From: Edaphobacter modestus
Lineage (GTDB): Bacteria > Acidobacteriota > Terriglobia > Terriglobales > Acidobacteriaceae
Assembly (NCBI RefSeq): GCF_004217555.1
Contig: NZ_SHKW01000001.1
Coordinates: 3,100,001-3,164,000, forward strand
Direction: 5' to 3'
DNA length: 64,000 nt
Below are positions 55,393 through 64,000 of the stretch, one piece after another (position 1 is the stretch's first letter; the number at the start of each line of letters is the position of its first letter). A model generated the notes under the pieces. That model had not been told where the DNA came from and ran no database searches. It saw only the letters and a program-made list of their open reading frames with translations. A program made the position numbers and the translations under genes.

Positions 55393-57582
55393 ATGAGCAT
55401 GACCCGACGGGACTTTGCACGATTAGGAGCGGGGATCTGGATGGCAACCACGGCAGAGGCACAACCGCTTGCAAGAACGATCCCTGAAGCCCGCTCGGCA
55501 GATGCGCAGCAAGCGCATGGCTCCTCTCAACCCTGGTACCGGACCATCAAGCGAATTGGTCAAACAAACTTCAATGAGATGGATGCGAAGTCGAATAAGG
55601 TCGACGTCTGGGCTGACTACTGGGCATCTGCAAGAGTGCAGGCCGTAGCATTGTCTGTCTCTGGCCCCGTTGCATTCTATCCCTCAAAGGTTCCCTTCTT
55701 CCATCACAGTCCATATCTGGAAGGTCGTGATCTTTTTGGTGAGTGCGTCCACGCAGCGAAGAAGCGCGGGATTCGTGTCTACGCACGAATGAGCCCCGAC
55801 ATTCAGTGGACCGATCCCCAACTGCTGGAGACACATCCTCTGTGGTTCCGCCACAACCAGGACGGCAGTTTGCAGTCGTCGGCTCCGAACATCGCTTTTA
55901 CCTGCACCATGAGTGAGCATTATTCAAAGCAGCAGCCGGCGATCATCCACGAACTCAATGCGAACTACGATATCGATGGCGTGTACATGAACGGCTGGCC
56001 GACGATCCAGGTTTGCTACTGCGACAACTGCAAGGAGATCGGCGATCCACACTCCGCGGCCTACAGAGCAATGCTCATGAACCGAGTGGAGGAACTGATC
56101 AACCTGTACAAGGCTACCGTTCTGGAGAAGAGCCCAGATAACTTCTACTCCTGCAATCTGGGCGGAGGTTTGAAGGAGTCCGGCCTGGAACAGTGGCGTC
56201 TGACGCGCGACGCTCTCTGGTACACGGCAGACAATCAATCCCGTTCAGGCGTCGTCGCGCCGATTTGGCAGGACGCTCAGCAGGTCAAGTTTGCGCGCGC
56301 GCTCATGGGCGACCGCCCGGTTGCGGCGGTCACGGCGAGTTATGGTCGCGCCGGACAGATCATGTGGCGTCAGGTGACAGATACGACCGCAGAGCCAACC
56401 TGCCGCATGGCTCAGACGGCCGCCGCGGGTGGCATCGTCTGGTACCACTGGCTGGGGCTCGAACAGGGCTTTCAGGAAGATCGACGCTGGCAGGCGCCAG
56501 GGCGCGACTTTCTCTCCTGGCACGCAAAGAACGACGCACACTTTCATAACAAGCGCTCGCTTTCGAAGGTCGCAATCGTTGCGTCCTCTCGTTCCGTCAC
56601 GGCGTACAAAGCGCCTTACCCCGAAGACCGCACCGACCATCTGGAAGGCATGTACGCCGCGCTCGTCGAAGCGCGCATCCCGTTCGACTTCGTGCATGAT
56701 GAGGACCTGAATGCTAAGCGCCTTGCAGGTTATTCAGCCTTGATCCTTCCCAACGTCGCGTTGCTGTCAGATGCTCAGACGCAAGCGCTGGAACAATACG
56801 TGCAAACGGGCGGATCGTTGCTCGCAACCTTTCAAACCGGACTCTTTGATGAGCACGGCACGCCACGCTCCGATTTTGCACTTGGCAAGCTCTTCGGAAT
56901 CCAGAAGGCAGGAGAGCCTGTCCGATCCTCCTCGCAAAAGACCGATCCCATCGGGGCGATTCATCTGCAATCCATTCGCAAGCGCGGGCCATTGAGCGAG
57001 GGATTTGAAGAGACCACATGGATTGCCGGTCCTGTGTGGAGGCAACCGATTGCTCCTTCTGCGGATGCCGACATGACTTTCATCAAGCCCTATCCGGTGT
57101 ATCCGCCGGAGGCTGTCTACCAGCGTGAGGTGCCAAGTGATCTGCCGTCGATCGTTGCGCGGGAGGCTGGTAGCTCGCGGCTGGTGTACATGGCAGGCGA
57201 TATGGACAGCTCATTCTGGAGGCTGGATCACCCAGACCTGGGACGCCAGATCGCAAATGCTGTTCGCTGGATTCTCAAGGACAGCAACGCCGTCGATGTC
57301 AGCGGAGACGGCTTGATAGAAGTCATTGCGTGGGAGACGGAGTCGGGGTTCGCCGTCCACATGTTGAACTACACCGGCGCGAACGCCTATCGCGGTCACA
57401 TGCGCAAACCCGCAACGCTGACGGAACAGCAGGTTCGTGTGGTGTTGCCCAACGGAGCGAGAATCCGCAAAGCTTCCCTGCTTTACAAGGGCGAGTCTGC
57501 AAAGTTCACGCAGAATGGAAATATTGTCACCATTACTGTGCCAACTGTCGGCCTGTATGAAGTGTTAGGCCTCGAAGTCTAG
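55393..57582 (+). CDS. Tat-exported glycoside-hydrolase-like protein with trimerisation-type domain
   Basis: 729 residues. The N-terminus carries a twin-arginine motif (MTRRDFARLGAGIWMATTAE). Residues about 45-400 resemble a hypothetical GH TIM barrel (GRDLFGECVHAAKKRGIRVY, YDIDGVYMNGW). Around 420-560 follow sequences of the beta-galactosidase trimerisation domain (EGMYAALVEARIPFDFVHDE, ALEQYVQTGGSLLATFQTG), a glutamine-amidotransferase-like fold seen in GH42 enzymes. A beta-sandwich ends the protein. Substrate unknown, perhaps an alpha-L-fucoside or galactoside. AAAGGAG lies 8 nt before the ATG; a TTG six bases earlier is less likely. Confidence 0.75.
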   Translation: MSMTRRDFARLGAGIWMATTAEAQPLARTIPEARSADAQQAHGSSQPWYRTIKRIGQTNFNEMDAKSNKVDVWADYWASARVQAVALSVSGPVAFYPSKVPFFHHSPYLEGRDLFGECVHAAKKRGIRVYARMSPDIQWTDPQLLETHPLWFRHNQDGSLQSSAPNIAFTCTMSEHYSKQQPAIIHELNANYDIDGVYMNGWPTIQVCYCDNCKEIGDPHSAAYRAMLMNRVEELINLYKATVLEKSPDNFYSCNLGGGLKESGLEQWRLTRDALWYTADNQSRSGVVAPIWQDAQQVKFARALMGDRPVAAVTASYGRAGQIMWRQVTDTTAEPTCRMAQTAAAGGIVWYHWLGLEQGFQEDRRWQAPGRDFLSWHAKNDAHFHNKRSLSKVAIVASSRSVTAYKAPYPEDRTDHLEGMYAALVEARIPFDFVHDEDLNAKRLAGYSALILPNVALLSDAQTQALEQYVQTGGSLLATFQTGLFDEHGTPRSDFALGKLFGIQKAGEPVRSSSQKTDPIGAIHLQSIRKRGPLSEGFEETTWIAGPVWRQPIAPSADADMTFIKPYPVYPPEAVYQREVPSDLPSIVAREAGSSRLVYMAGDMDSSFWRLDHPDLGRQIANAVRWILKDSNAVDVSGDGLIEVIAWETESGFAVHMLNYTGANAYRGHMRKPATLTEQQVRVVLPNGARIRKASLLYKGESAKFTQNGNIVTITVPTVGLYEVLGLEV

Positions 57583-57640
57583 GGCGGAAGAGGCACGATT
57601 TTACCTGGCTACTTTTGGGCATTTCCATGGTTCATGGCCA

Positions 57641-58731
57641 CCACCCATCGGTAACGGGAAATGGGATGTCGTCAGCGATCTCACACTCGTCGTCACCGTG
57701 CCAAAGATCGAGCCCAACCGCTACTACACCGGGCAGATGGTCGACCTGTACACTTACAACTTCGCCTACCTTGGCACGCGCGCGTTCGGCAACGACGGCG
57801 GCACGTTCCTGATCGCTGGCCCGGGATGGAACGGCGCAACCCCCGCCGGGGTGAAGGCAGTCATCCGCTCCGAGACTCAGTTCGCGTACATCATCTTCCG
57901 CACGCAACTCTTCAACGTGGCCGATTTGCCGAAGGTGAATAAGATCCAGGCCGGATATCACGCTGAGCCTCTCAGCAACTTTACTCCACGCCCTCATCCG
58001 GCATCTTCCCCATCGTCAACTTCCTATTCCAGTTCTGCCCGCCGAGTCCTTCTGAGACAGCACTGCTCGCACGATTCGCGAAGATCAACATCGGCCCCGG
58101 GCAGACCTTCGACATAAACAAGTTTTCGCCGGAGATCCAACAGGCCATTAACGACGGCATCAAGGATTCGGATGCCGACCTTACCGGGGTGATGAAGAAG
58201 ATCAACACCGATGAGATCTCGAGCGGGGAGATGTTCGGAGCCCGCGACTTCCTCAGAGACAACTACCTCTATCGCTACGCCGGTGCCAAGCTCGGACTCT
58301 ACGGTAACTCCAGGCAGGATGCTCTTTACTTCGGCTACTTCGTCGACGCCAACCATCAGCCGCTCGATGCATCGAAGTCGAACTACGAGCTCCATTTCCC
58401 GAAGGGCGATCTGCCACCGACCAAGGCCTTCTGGTCGCTGACCATGTACGACGGCAAGACGCAGCTCCTCGTAGCAAACCCGCTGAAACGCTACCTGCTC
58501 AACTCCACCATGTTGAAGTCGTACAAGTATGGCCCCGACGGCTCGCTGACGCTTTCCATCTCGCACGACAATCCGGGCCCCGCAAAGCAGCCGAACTGGC
58601 TGCCCGCGCCAGACGGCCCGTTCTACTGCGTCTTCCGCGTCTACCTGCCCGGAGACACCGTGCTCAGCGGCACCTGGAAGAAACCACAGTTGCAGCCTTC
58701 ACCTACTAGTGCAAGAGCCACGACGAACTGA
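57641..58731 (+). pseudogene. DUF1254/DUF1214 protein, N-terminally truncated and frameshifted
   Basis: The DUF1254 part is VPKIEPNRYYTGQMVDLYTY, AYLGTRAFGNDGGTFLIAGP then RTQLFNVADLPKVNKIQAGY in one frame to about 57985. The continuation GIFPIVNFLFQFCPPSPSE, through INKFSPEIQQAIND, and the DUF1214 domain (FWSLTMYDGKTQLLVANPLK, KQPNWLPAPDGPFYCVFRVY) are in another frame. No signal peptide or N-terminal third of DUF1254 is present upstream. It lies just after the GH-like gene and ends before a strong hairpin. Confidence 0.72.
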
Positions 58732-58736
58732 CTAGT

Positions 58737-58773
58737 CCTGCAGCTGGTCGTCACCAAAACGACCAGCTGCAGG
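58737..58773. terminator. Very strong bidirectional terminator hairpin
   Basis: CCTGCAGCTGGTCGT at 58737-58751 pairs perfectly with ACGACCAGCTGCAGG at 58759-58773 across a 7-nt loop. It lies between two convergent genes (DUF1254/1214 remnant and sulfatase), 13 bp from the sulfatase stop codon. Confidence 0.75.
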
Positions 58774-58785
58774 GACAGAGTACGC

Positions 58786-60288
58786 TTACACTTGGCCTGC
58801 TTCCTTCCGTTCAGGAACTTTTGCACGTAGAACATTGAGTCGTTCGGTAAGATGCGATTGCAACACAGCCTGTTCAGGCTTTCCGTAGAGATTGTTTCGC
58901 TCACCGGGATCCGCCTTCAGGTCATACAACTCGCCCTCAGACGGATCGAGAACGTATTGAATCAGCTTGTACTGCTCTGTACGAATGCCACGATGCGGCG
59001 CTACTTTTTCCGGATTAGGCCACTCGTAATATTCGTAATACCATTCCTTGCGGAAGTCTGGGTTGTTCTTCTTTGCAAGGGGCAAAATACTCTTGCCCTG
59101 CATGTGTTCCGGAACGGGTACCCCTGCGAGGTCTAGAAGTGTAGGCGCAATATCGGTATCCAGAATCATCTCTTCTCGAACCGTGGCGGACGGAATTCGC
59201 TTGGGATACCGCACCTGGAAAGGCACACGGATAGAAGGCTCGTGCATAAGACGTTTATCAAAAAGTCGCCATTCGCCCAGGAAGTATCCGTGGTCAGAGG
59301 TGTGAAGGATGGCCGTGTCATCGAGAATCTTCTTACTCTCAAGATGGTTCAAAACGCGACCGATGTTCTCATCCACCGCAACCAGGCCTGCGTAGTAATC
59401 CTTAGCAACACCTTCCAGCGATCCACATGCGACATGAGTCGACGTGGTGCCGAGCTTGTTTTCGGCGTCAACAAAGCTCTTCGGTTTCCCGGGATACCCT
59501 TTGAGATCGTCATCAAAGGTGGCTGGCTTGGCGATTGGTGTTCCGTTGTATAGATCGGCATGACGACGTGCGCGGAAGAACGGCTCATGTGGCGCAACGA
59601 ACCAGATCAGAACGCAGAAGGGCTTATCGCCGCGGTCTTCGTCGATCCATGAGATCGCGCGATCCGTGGTGAGATCATCTGGATAGACGCCTTCGTAGCG
59701 TTTTTGTGGTCCAACTTTTCCTTTACGTCCTTCTTTAAAGAGAGGGTTCGCGTAATCATTGCCTGGATTGTTGTGACCGAAATAGTAGTCCCAGTTGCGC
59801 TCTTCGACACCATTGCGTGTGTGCACCTTACCAAGTACTGCGACTTCGTAGCCCTCCTTCTGAAGAATCTCGGTGAAGAGCGGGATGTCAGAAGCAAGCG
59901 GGATATTGCCGTTCTTATTATCGAGTGCTCCTGTCGAACGCGAGTACATTCCAGTAAGAGCTGTTGCTCGCGCGGGAGCGCAAAGTGCATTCGTGCAGAA
60001 CGCATTTGTAAAACGAACGCCTTCGCGACCGATACGATCATGATTTGGTGTCTTAAGGAGCGGATGCCCCGCAATCGAGAGTGCATCGGCCCGCTGTCCT
60101 TCGCCCAGGAAGAAGACGAGGTTTGGACGCTTTTGCTTCGTTTGCGCTTCTGCGTACGGAGGTGCCACTACGGCGGAGACTGCCGCTGCGCCCGCGACGG
60201 CGAGAGACCCTTGCAGGAAGTCGCGCCTGCTCACCTCACCTCGTCCCGCAACCGATACTTTGTTATTCAGCTCATTCACGTCCGACAT
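58786..60288 (-). CDS. Tat-exported sulfatase
   Basis: 500 residues. A twin-arginine signal (SRRDFLQGSLAVAG) is followed by the sulfatase fold. The formylglycine signature is ALCAPARATALTGMYS near residue 105 (C-x-P-x-R), so Cys would be converted to formylglycine. SDHGYFLGEW near 335 is the second metal site. The first metal site, usually ending in DD-Q-R, reads FFLGEGQRADAL here (EG for the usual Asp pair), an unusual feature. Together with the TonB receptor 28 bp upstream it is likely to degrade a sulfated sugar. AAAGGA lies before the ATG. Confidence 0.87.
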   Translation of the reverse strand: MSDVNELNNKVSVAGRGEVSRRDFLQGSLAVAGAAAVSAVVAPPYAEAQTKQKRPNLVFFLGEGQRADALSIAGHPLLKTPNHDRIGREGVRFTNAFCTNALCAPARATALTGMYSRSTGALDNKNGNIPLASDIPLFTEILQKEGYEVAVLGKVHTRNGVEERNWDYYFGHNNPGNDYANPLFKEGRKGKVGPQKRYEGVYPDDLTTDRAISWIDEDRGDKPFCVLIWFVAPHEPFFRARRHADLYNGTPIAKPATFDDDLKGYPGKPKSFVDAENKLGTTSTHVACGSLEGVAKDYYAGLVAVDENIGRVLNHLESKKILDDTAILHTSDHGYFLGEWRLFDKRLMHEPSIRVPFQVRYPKRIPSATVREEMILDTDIAPTLLDLAGVPVPEHMQGKSILPLAKKNNPDFRKEWYYEYYEWPNPEKVAPHRGIRTEQYKLIQYVLDPSEGELYDLKADPGERNNLYGKPEQAVLQSHLTERLNVLRAKVPERKEAGQV

Positions 60289-60316
60289 AAAATCCTTTCA
60301 TCGAGTAATACGTTGC

Positions 60317-63300
60317 TTAGAAAGAGAACTTCAACCTGAAGACGACATTGCGCGGGTCAAGAGCAGAAGTGATCTTGCCGAACGTTGCCGTACCAACGGT
60401 TGTGCCCAACCCATTGAAGGCGGGATGATTGAAGAGATTGAAGAACTCGCCTTCAAACTTCGCTGTAATCGGCGTATCCCCAACGAGCCGGAACGTTGCC
60501 TTTTTGGAGAGGTTGAACTGCGTGCTGTTCAGGCCCGGCTGGCGGATGGTATTAAGTCCAAGGTTGCCGAAGGTTCCTAATGCTGGTTGAGTAAAGTTCC
60601 CCGTTGAGAAGTAGCTGTTGATGTTCCCGTGCTGATACGTCACGGGACCCGTTGCGTTGGGACGCTGTCCGGTATTGCCAACACCCGCGCGATCCGCGGC
60701 GATGGTTACGGTCACAGGCGTGCCCCCCTGGAAGGTGGAAACTCCGCTTACCTCCCAACCGCCAAGCGCGTACGCTGTAAGATCTCGGCGGCCACGGAAG
60801 AACGGCAGATCATAGACATAGTTGAGGGTGAAGCTCTGCGGACGATCGTAAGCCGTTGGCCCCTTTTCATTCACAAATTGGTTCTGTCCTACCTGCGATC
60901 CAAGCGAACGTGAGTAGGTATAAGCCGCTTCGAAGAGAAACCCGTTCTTGAATCGACGGCGTGCATCGATCTGCAGCGAGTTATAGCTCGCAGAAGCAGA
61001 TCGCACGTCGTAGTTGATTGCGGCATAGCCTTTATAGGGTCGAACCGTATTCGCGTTCACCGTCCCTGCTGCGACTGCAGCGTTAGGTTGTGGCTGATTG
61101 ATGTTCGGTGTCTGGTCCAGATGGCGGGCGCTGTTGCCTACATAGCTCACCGAGAGAACGGTGGAACCCGGAAGTTGCTTCTCCATTGTGAGTGAATACT
61201 GCGTGACCATCGGATAGAGCTTGCGCGTATCGAAGGCAGCGAGCGTCGGAGGAAAGAGTGTCTGGGATCCAGAGGCAAAGCCTGTAAGGGTTGTGTTGTA
61301 GATAGTTGCGGATTGGGCAAACGGAGGATTGGCGCTCAGACTCTCGTGGTTGTCATTATCCCAGTGATAGAAGAGTCCGTAACCGCCGCGAATCGATGTA
61401 GTCGAGGAACCGAAGGGCGACCACGCAAAACCAAGGCGCGGTCCAATGTTATTCCGCGCACCTGTGAGAGAACGAGGAAGATCAAGACCTTTCTGATTGG
61501 CCGGCGTGATGATGCCGTTGAGTGGATCGCCCGTCCCGGCTACGAGTGCTCCCGTCGAAGTTACTGTAGGCGCGTTTGCAGCAGAGTACAGGCTTGGCAC
61601 AAAATCCGAGATGCGGTCGTATTTGTCGTAGCCATTGGGCGCACCTTGGAAGATGGTGTCACGTACGCCAAGATTCAGTGTGAGATTGCGAGTGACCTTC
61701 CAATCGTCCTGCACATAAGCTTCGAACATATTCGAGAAGAGATAGACGTTGGGCACATTGCTCTGCTCCACGTAGCTGAAGGCATGACCAGTAAGAAAGT
61801 CTGCCAGCGCATTGCCAGTGGCCGAACCTGTGAAACTAAACGATCCAGCTTGCCCGCCATAGGGAAAGCTGTCGAACTTCTGAATGCGAAGAATGTTGAA
61901 ACCTGTCTTGAGGGAGTGATTATGTAATTGCTTCGTTACATCATCGCGCCAGGTGTAAACATTGTTAGTGTTATTTGTCAGACCCTGCGCACCGATAGAC
62001 GAGAATCCGCTTATCGTAATCGTAGGAATCAAATTATAGATATTCGCGTTATACAAGCTTGGAATTGCTAGTCCGGCGGGACGCTGGCCATTGCTATCTG
62101 GTGACTGCGTAATCTGATTGCGCGAATAGCCAATCGTCGCCTGGTTCAGCAGTGTCGGCGAGAAGATGTGTGTCCACTGCGCTACACCGTTTTGTCCCGG
62201 CTTCGAGAAGGAACCACCGATAGTCGCGAAAGATTGGTTCGAAGGTTTCAGGATTGCTTGTTGCTGACTCCATGCATCGTGTGCATAGCGCAGAGTAACC
62301 GTATCGCTAGGCGAAAGCGTAGCGTCGATACGAATCAACTCTTCGCGCCAGCTCGTCTGGCTCTTAGGACTTATGACGTAGTTCGAGGAGCTGTTGCTGT
62401 TGGGCAATGGAAAGTATGCGTTCAACAGAAGTGTCGCATTTGGATCAATATTTGTAATCTGGTTGCCCGCATAAGGTAGTCCGGTATCAGGATTGGTAAT
62501 CGGCGCGGAGCCAGCGAAGTTTCCGGCTCTCTGCGCAGCAGTAGGTGTCGTTGCAGTGAAAGTGCTCTGTGGTGCTGAGGTGAAGCTAGTAAGTTCCGGG
62601 CCGGAGCGACGATCAAAAGCCTGTGACCAGAAGAAGAAGAGGTTGCGCGCAAAGCTTCCCTTCGCACCAGGGAGCAGATGACCGCCAAAGTCATACCCAA
62701 AGTTGTTGTCGTGAAGCGGCGGCTTCACAGTGTTGAAGTAGTTGCGAGCATTAAGTGCGTCATTCGAAAACACCTCGTACAGATCGCCGTGATACTTCTC
62801 CCCGCCGGAGCGCGTCACGATATTCACCTGGCTATAGCCAAAAGATCCAATGTCCGCCGTGTAGTTACTCTTGTGAACCTGGATCTCCTGAATTGCTTCC
62901 ATAGGAGGAAATAGATTGAGGCCGCGATTGCCGCCCGTATCCATAGCTAAAATGCCGTCATAAGTGAACGCATTCGAGTTGATGCGGCCACCGTTCACTG
63001 ACGTGAGCGGGTTGCCTTCCTGTCCCACTCCCATGCGCTGACCGGTCTGTGAACTGCTGACACCAGTACCCAAAGAAAGAAACTGTGTGAAATTGCGGCC
63101 ATTCGTCGCTAGCTCACGAAGCTGTGTTCCCGTAATGATCGTGTTCAGAGATCCTTCCGAGGTTTCGATCGCAGGAGCATCGGCCGTTACGGTCGTCGTA
63201 TCTGAAGCCCCGCCTACTACAAGCTGAAGGTTGATCGTGCGTGTCGTGTCCGATTGCAGAACAACGCCCAGCTGCTCCACGCGCCCGAAGCCTGGTGCCT

Positions 63301-63553
63301 GCGCTCGGACGACATAGTCTCCTGCACGGAGTGCGGGCAGCGAGTAAAAACCATTCGAGTTTGTCTTGGTGGAACGCTCAAGGCCCGTCGCACTCTGCAG
63401 AACCGTGACATCTGCATTAGAAATCACAGCACCCGAAGTATCCGTGACGGTTCCGCTGAGGGTTCCACTTCCGGAGCTCTGGGCAATTGCAGAAACAGTA
63501 AGTAAAGAAGACAGAAAAAGATTCGCAAACAGAATGGATAGCCTGGAAAACAT
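60317..63553 (-). CDS. Oar-like TonB-dependent receptor, full length
   Basis: 1,078 residues. Signal peptide (SLLTVSAIAQSS), carboxypeptidase-regulatory-like domain (GTLSGTVTDTSGAVISNADV), plug (RELATNGRNFTQFLSLGTGV) and a large outer-membrane barrel ending in NVVFRLKFSF with the terminal Phe required for barrel assembly. It would import an oligosaccharide or sulfated glycan for the downstream sulfatase. GAGAGG lies before the ATG. Compare with the truncated receptor at 12062, which lacks this ending. Confidence 0.9.
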   Translation of the reverse strand: MFSRLSILFANLFLSSLLTVSAIAQSSGSGTLSGTVTDTSGAVISNADVTVLQSATGLERSTKTNSNGFYSLPALRAGDYVVRAQAPGFGRVEQLGVVLQSDTTRTINLQLVVGGASDTTTVTADAPAIETSEGSLNTIITGTQLRELATNGRNFTQFLSLGTGVSSSQTGQRMGVGQEGNPLTSVNGGRINSNAFTYDGILAMDTGGNRGLNLFPPMEAIQEIQVHKSNYTADIGSFGYSQVNIVTRSGGEKYHGDLYEVFSNDALNARNYFNTVKPPLHDNNFGYDFGGHLLPGAKGSFARNLFFFWSQAFDRRSGPELTSFTSAPQSTFTATTPTAAQRAGNFAGSAPITNPDTGLPYAGNQITNIDPNATLLLNAYFPLPNSNSSSNYVISPKSQTSWREELIRIDATLSPSDTVTLRYAHDAWSQQQAILKPSNQSFATIGGSFSKPGQNGVAQWTHIFSPTLLNQATIGYSRNQITQSPDSNGQRPAGLAIPSLYNANIYNLIPTITISGFSSIGAQGLTNNTNNVYTWRDDVTKQLHNHSLKTGFNILRIQKFDSFPYGGQAGSFSFTGSATGNALADFLTGHAFSYVEQSNVPNVYLFSNMFEAYVQDDWKVTRNLTLNLGVRDTIFQGAPNGYDKYDRISDFVPSLYSAANAPTVTSTGALVAGTGDPLNGIITPANQKGLDLPRSLTGARNNIGPRLGFAWSPFGSSTTSIRGGYGLFYHWDNDNHESLSANPPFAQSATIYNTTLTGFASGSQTLFPPTLAAFDTRKLYPMVTQYSLTMEKQLPGSTVLSVSYVGNSARHLDQTPNINQPQPNAAVAAGTVNANTVRPYKGYAAINYDVRSASASYNSLQIDARRRFKNGFLFEAAYTYSRSLGSQVGQNQFVNEKGPTAYDRPQSFTLNYVYDLPFFRGRRDLTAYALGGWEVSGVSTFQGGTPVTVTIAADRAGVGNTGQRPNATGPVTYQHGNINSYFSTGNFTQPALGTFGNLGLNTIRQPGLNSTQFNLSKKATFRLVGDTPITAKFEGEFFNLFNHPAFNGLGTTVGTATFGKITSALDPRNVVFRLKFSF

Positions 63554-64000
63554 AAAGCCTCTCTAACGGCACGTGTCGCAAGGACGCAGTAACATCCCTG
63601 CGCGCAACGTGTACGGGCGCAGCAGCGCTACACACGAGCTATTTATCTAGATGAATGAGAGAAGAATTAAATCGCGCACAGTTCTTGCCGGACCACAGAG
63701 ATGGTCAACAACAACAAAGCGTTAGGTGGATATGGATGAGGCACATACAAAAATAAGAGTAACACAGCCAAAGGTCTGTCCTGCCTCCTAAGGCAAAGCG
63801 AGTAAGTGTCGGCTTATCGCCCAAAGCAGAGTGAAAATCCGCGATGGGTAGATGGTCGCATCGAGAGATGTTCCCGAGAACAGCATTCACCGCGCGCACA
63901 CGTTCTCTCGGCGGACGATTGCGCTATCTCCCGGCGTACCTGCATTGACGACCGTCACCAGTAGCCGCGCTTCCTGTCAGCGACAGCAACGCGAACGCGA
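63554..64000. other. Upstream region of the TonB receptor, no gene seen
   Basis: No convincing coding frame on either strand; the minus-strand frame at 63705-63899 is short with no ribosome site. The first 150 bases should contain the receptor promoter. A gene may begin beyond the window edge. Confidence 0.4.

Noticed and set aside
1..64000. CRISPR arrays, tRNA or rRNA genes and riboswitches.
   Set aside because: No regularly spaced repeats, cloverleaf or conserved RNA motif could be recognised by eye.

Overview
The window looks like a chromosomal segment of an Acidobacteriota soil bacterium, probably class Terriglobia (Granulicella/Terriglobus/Edaphobacter-like). The call rests on protein families: Oar-type TonB-dependent receptors with an N-terminal carboxypeptidase-regulatory-like domain, DUF2911 and DUF2950 proteins, an ECF sigma factor coupled to a Ser/Thr kinase with a TolB-like propeller, and a sensor kinase with a Reg_prop/Y_Y_Y sensor. 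No rRNA, tRNA or CRISPR array was seen.

Layout. 1-6.7 kb: the end of an unidentified gene, an IS66 transposase remnant, a 37-bp palindrome, a periplasmic-propeller sensor kinase coupled to a GH16-like lipoprotein (minus strand), two small overlapping genes and a broken IPT/TIG lipoprotein. 6.7-15.5 kb: a sugar or sugar-acid locus (fucose-isomerase-like enzyme, DHDPS/NAL-family aldolase, MFS transporter, GntR/FCD repressor, TonB receptor) with four copies of TGT-NN-ACA in its promoter regions. The receptor has lost its 3' end and runs into an inverted, broken GH92 mannosidase start. 15.6-19.5 kb: a DUF1080/FG-GAP secreted protein, then a carboxylesterase fragment joined to a DUF2950 fragment, then a small membrane protein. 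20.3-34.7 kb: a complete 13-gene respiratory complex I operon, nuoA-B-CD-E-F-G-H-I-J-K-L-M-N, with nuoC and nuoD fused. 34.7-41.6 kb (minus strand): a CBS-domain protein, then a unit ECF sigma - Ser/Thr kinase - 78-residue protein - B12-binding radical SAM enzyme with a PqqD-like C-terminus. 41.8-48.4 kb: a secreted protein, then a TetR-controlled efflux operon (TolC-type, YtcA-type, EmrA/HlyD-type, FUSC-type). 48.5-52.1 kb: an FAD/NAD-binding protein, a ClC channel remnant, a LysR regulator, a phospholipase C tail and a frameshifted DUF2911 gene. 52.1-55.2 kb: a MoaD-like / BNR-propeller / VOC operon divergent from a TetR regulator. 55.4-63.6 kb: a glycoside-hydrolase-like protein, a broken DUF1254/DUF1214 gene, and a sulfatase plus TonB receptor operon.

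Two themes stand out. First, the minus-strand sigma/kinase/small protein/radical SAM unit has the parts expected of a regulated peptide-modification system and is the best candidate for something undescribed. Second, accessory regions carry many broken genes, several ending at deletion junctions between unrelated genes, while the complex I operon is intact throughout. That contrast argues for real gene decay rather than uniformly poor sequence. All functional statements come from reading motifs by eye; no database search was run.
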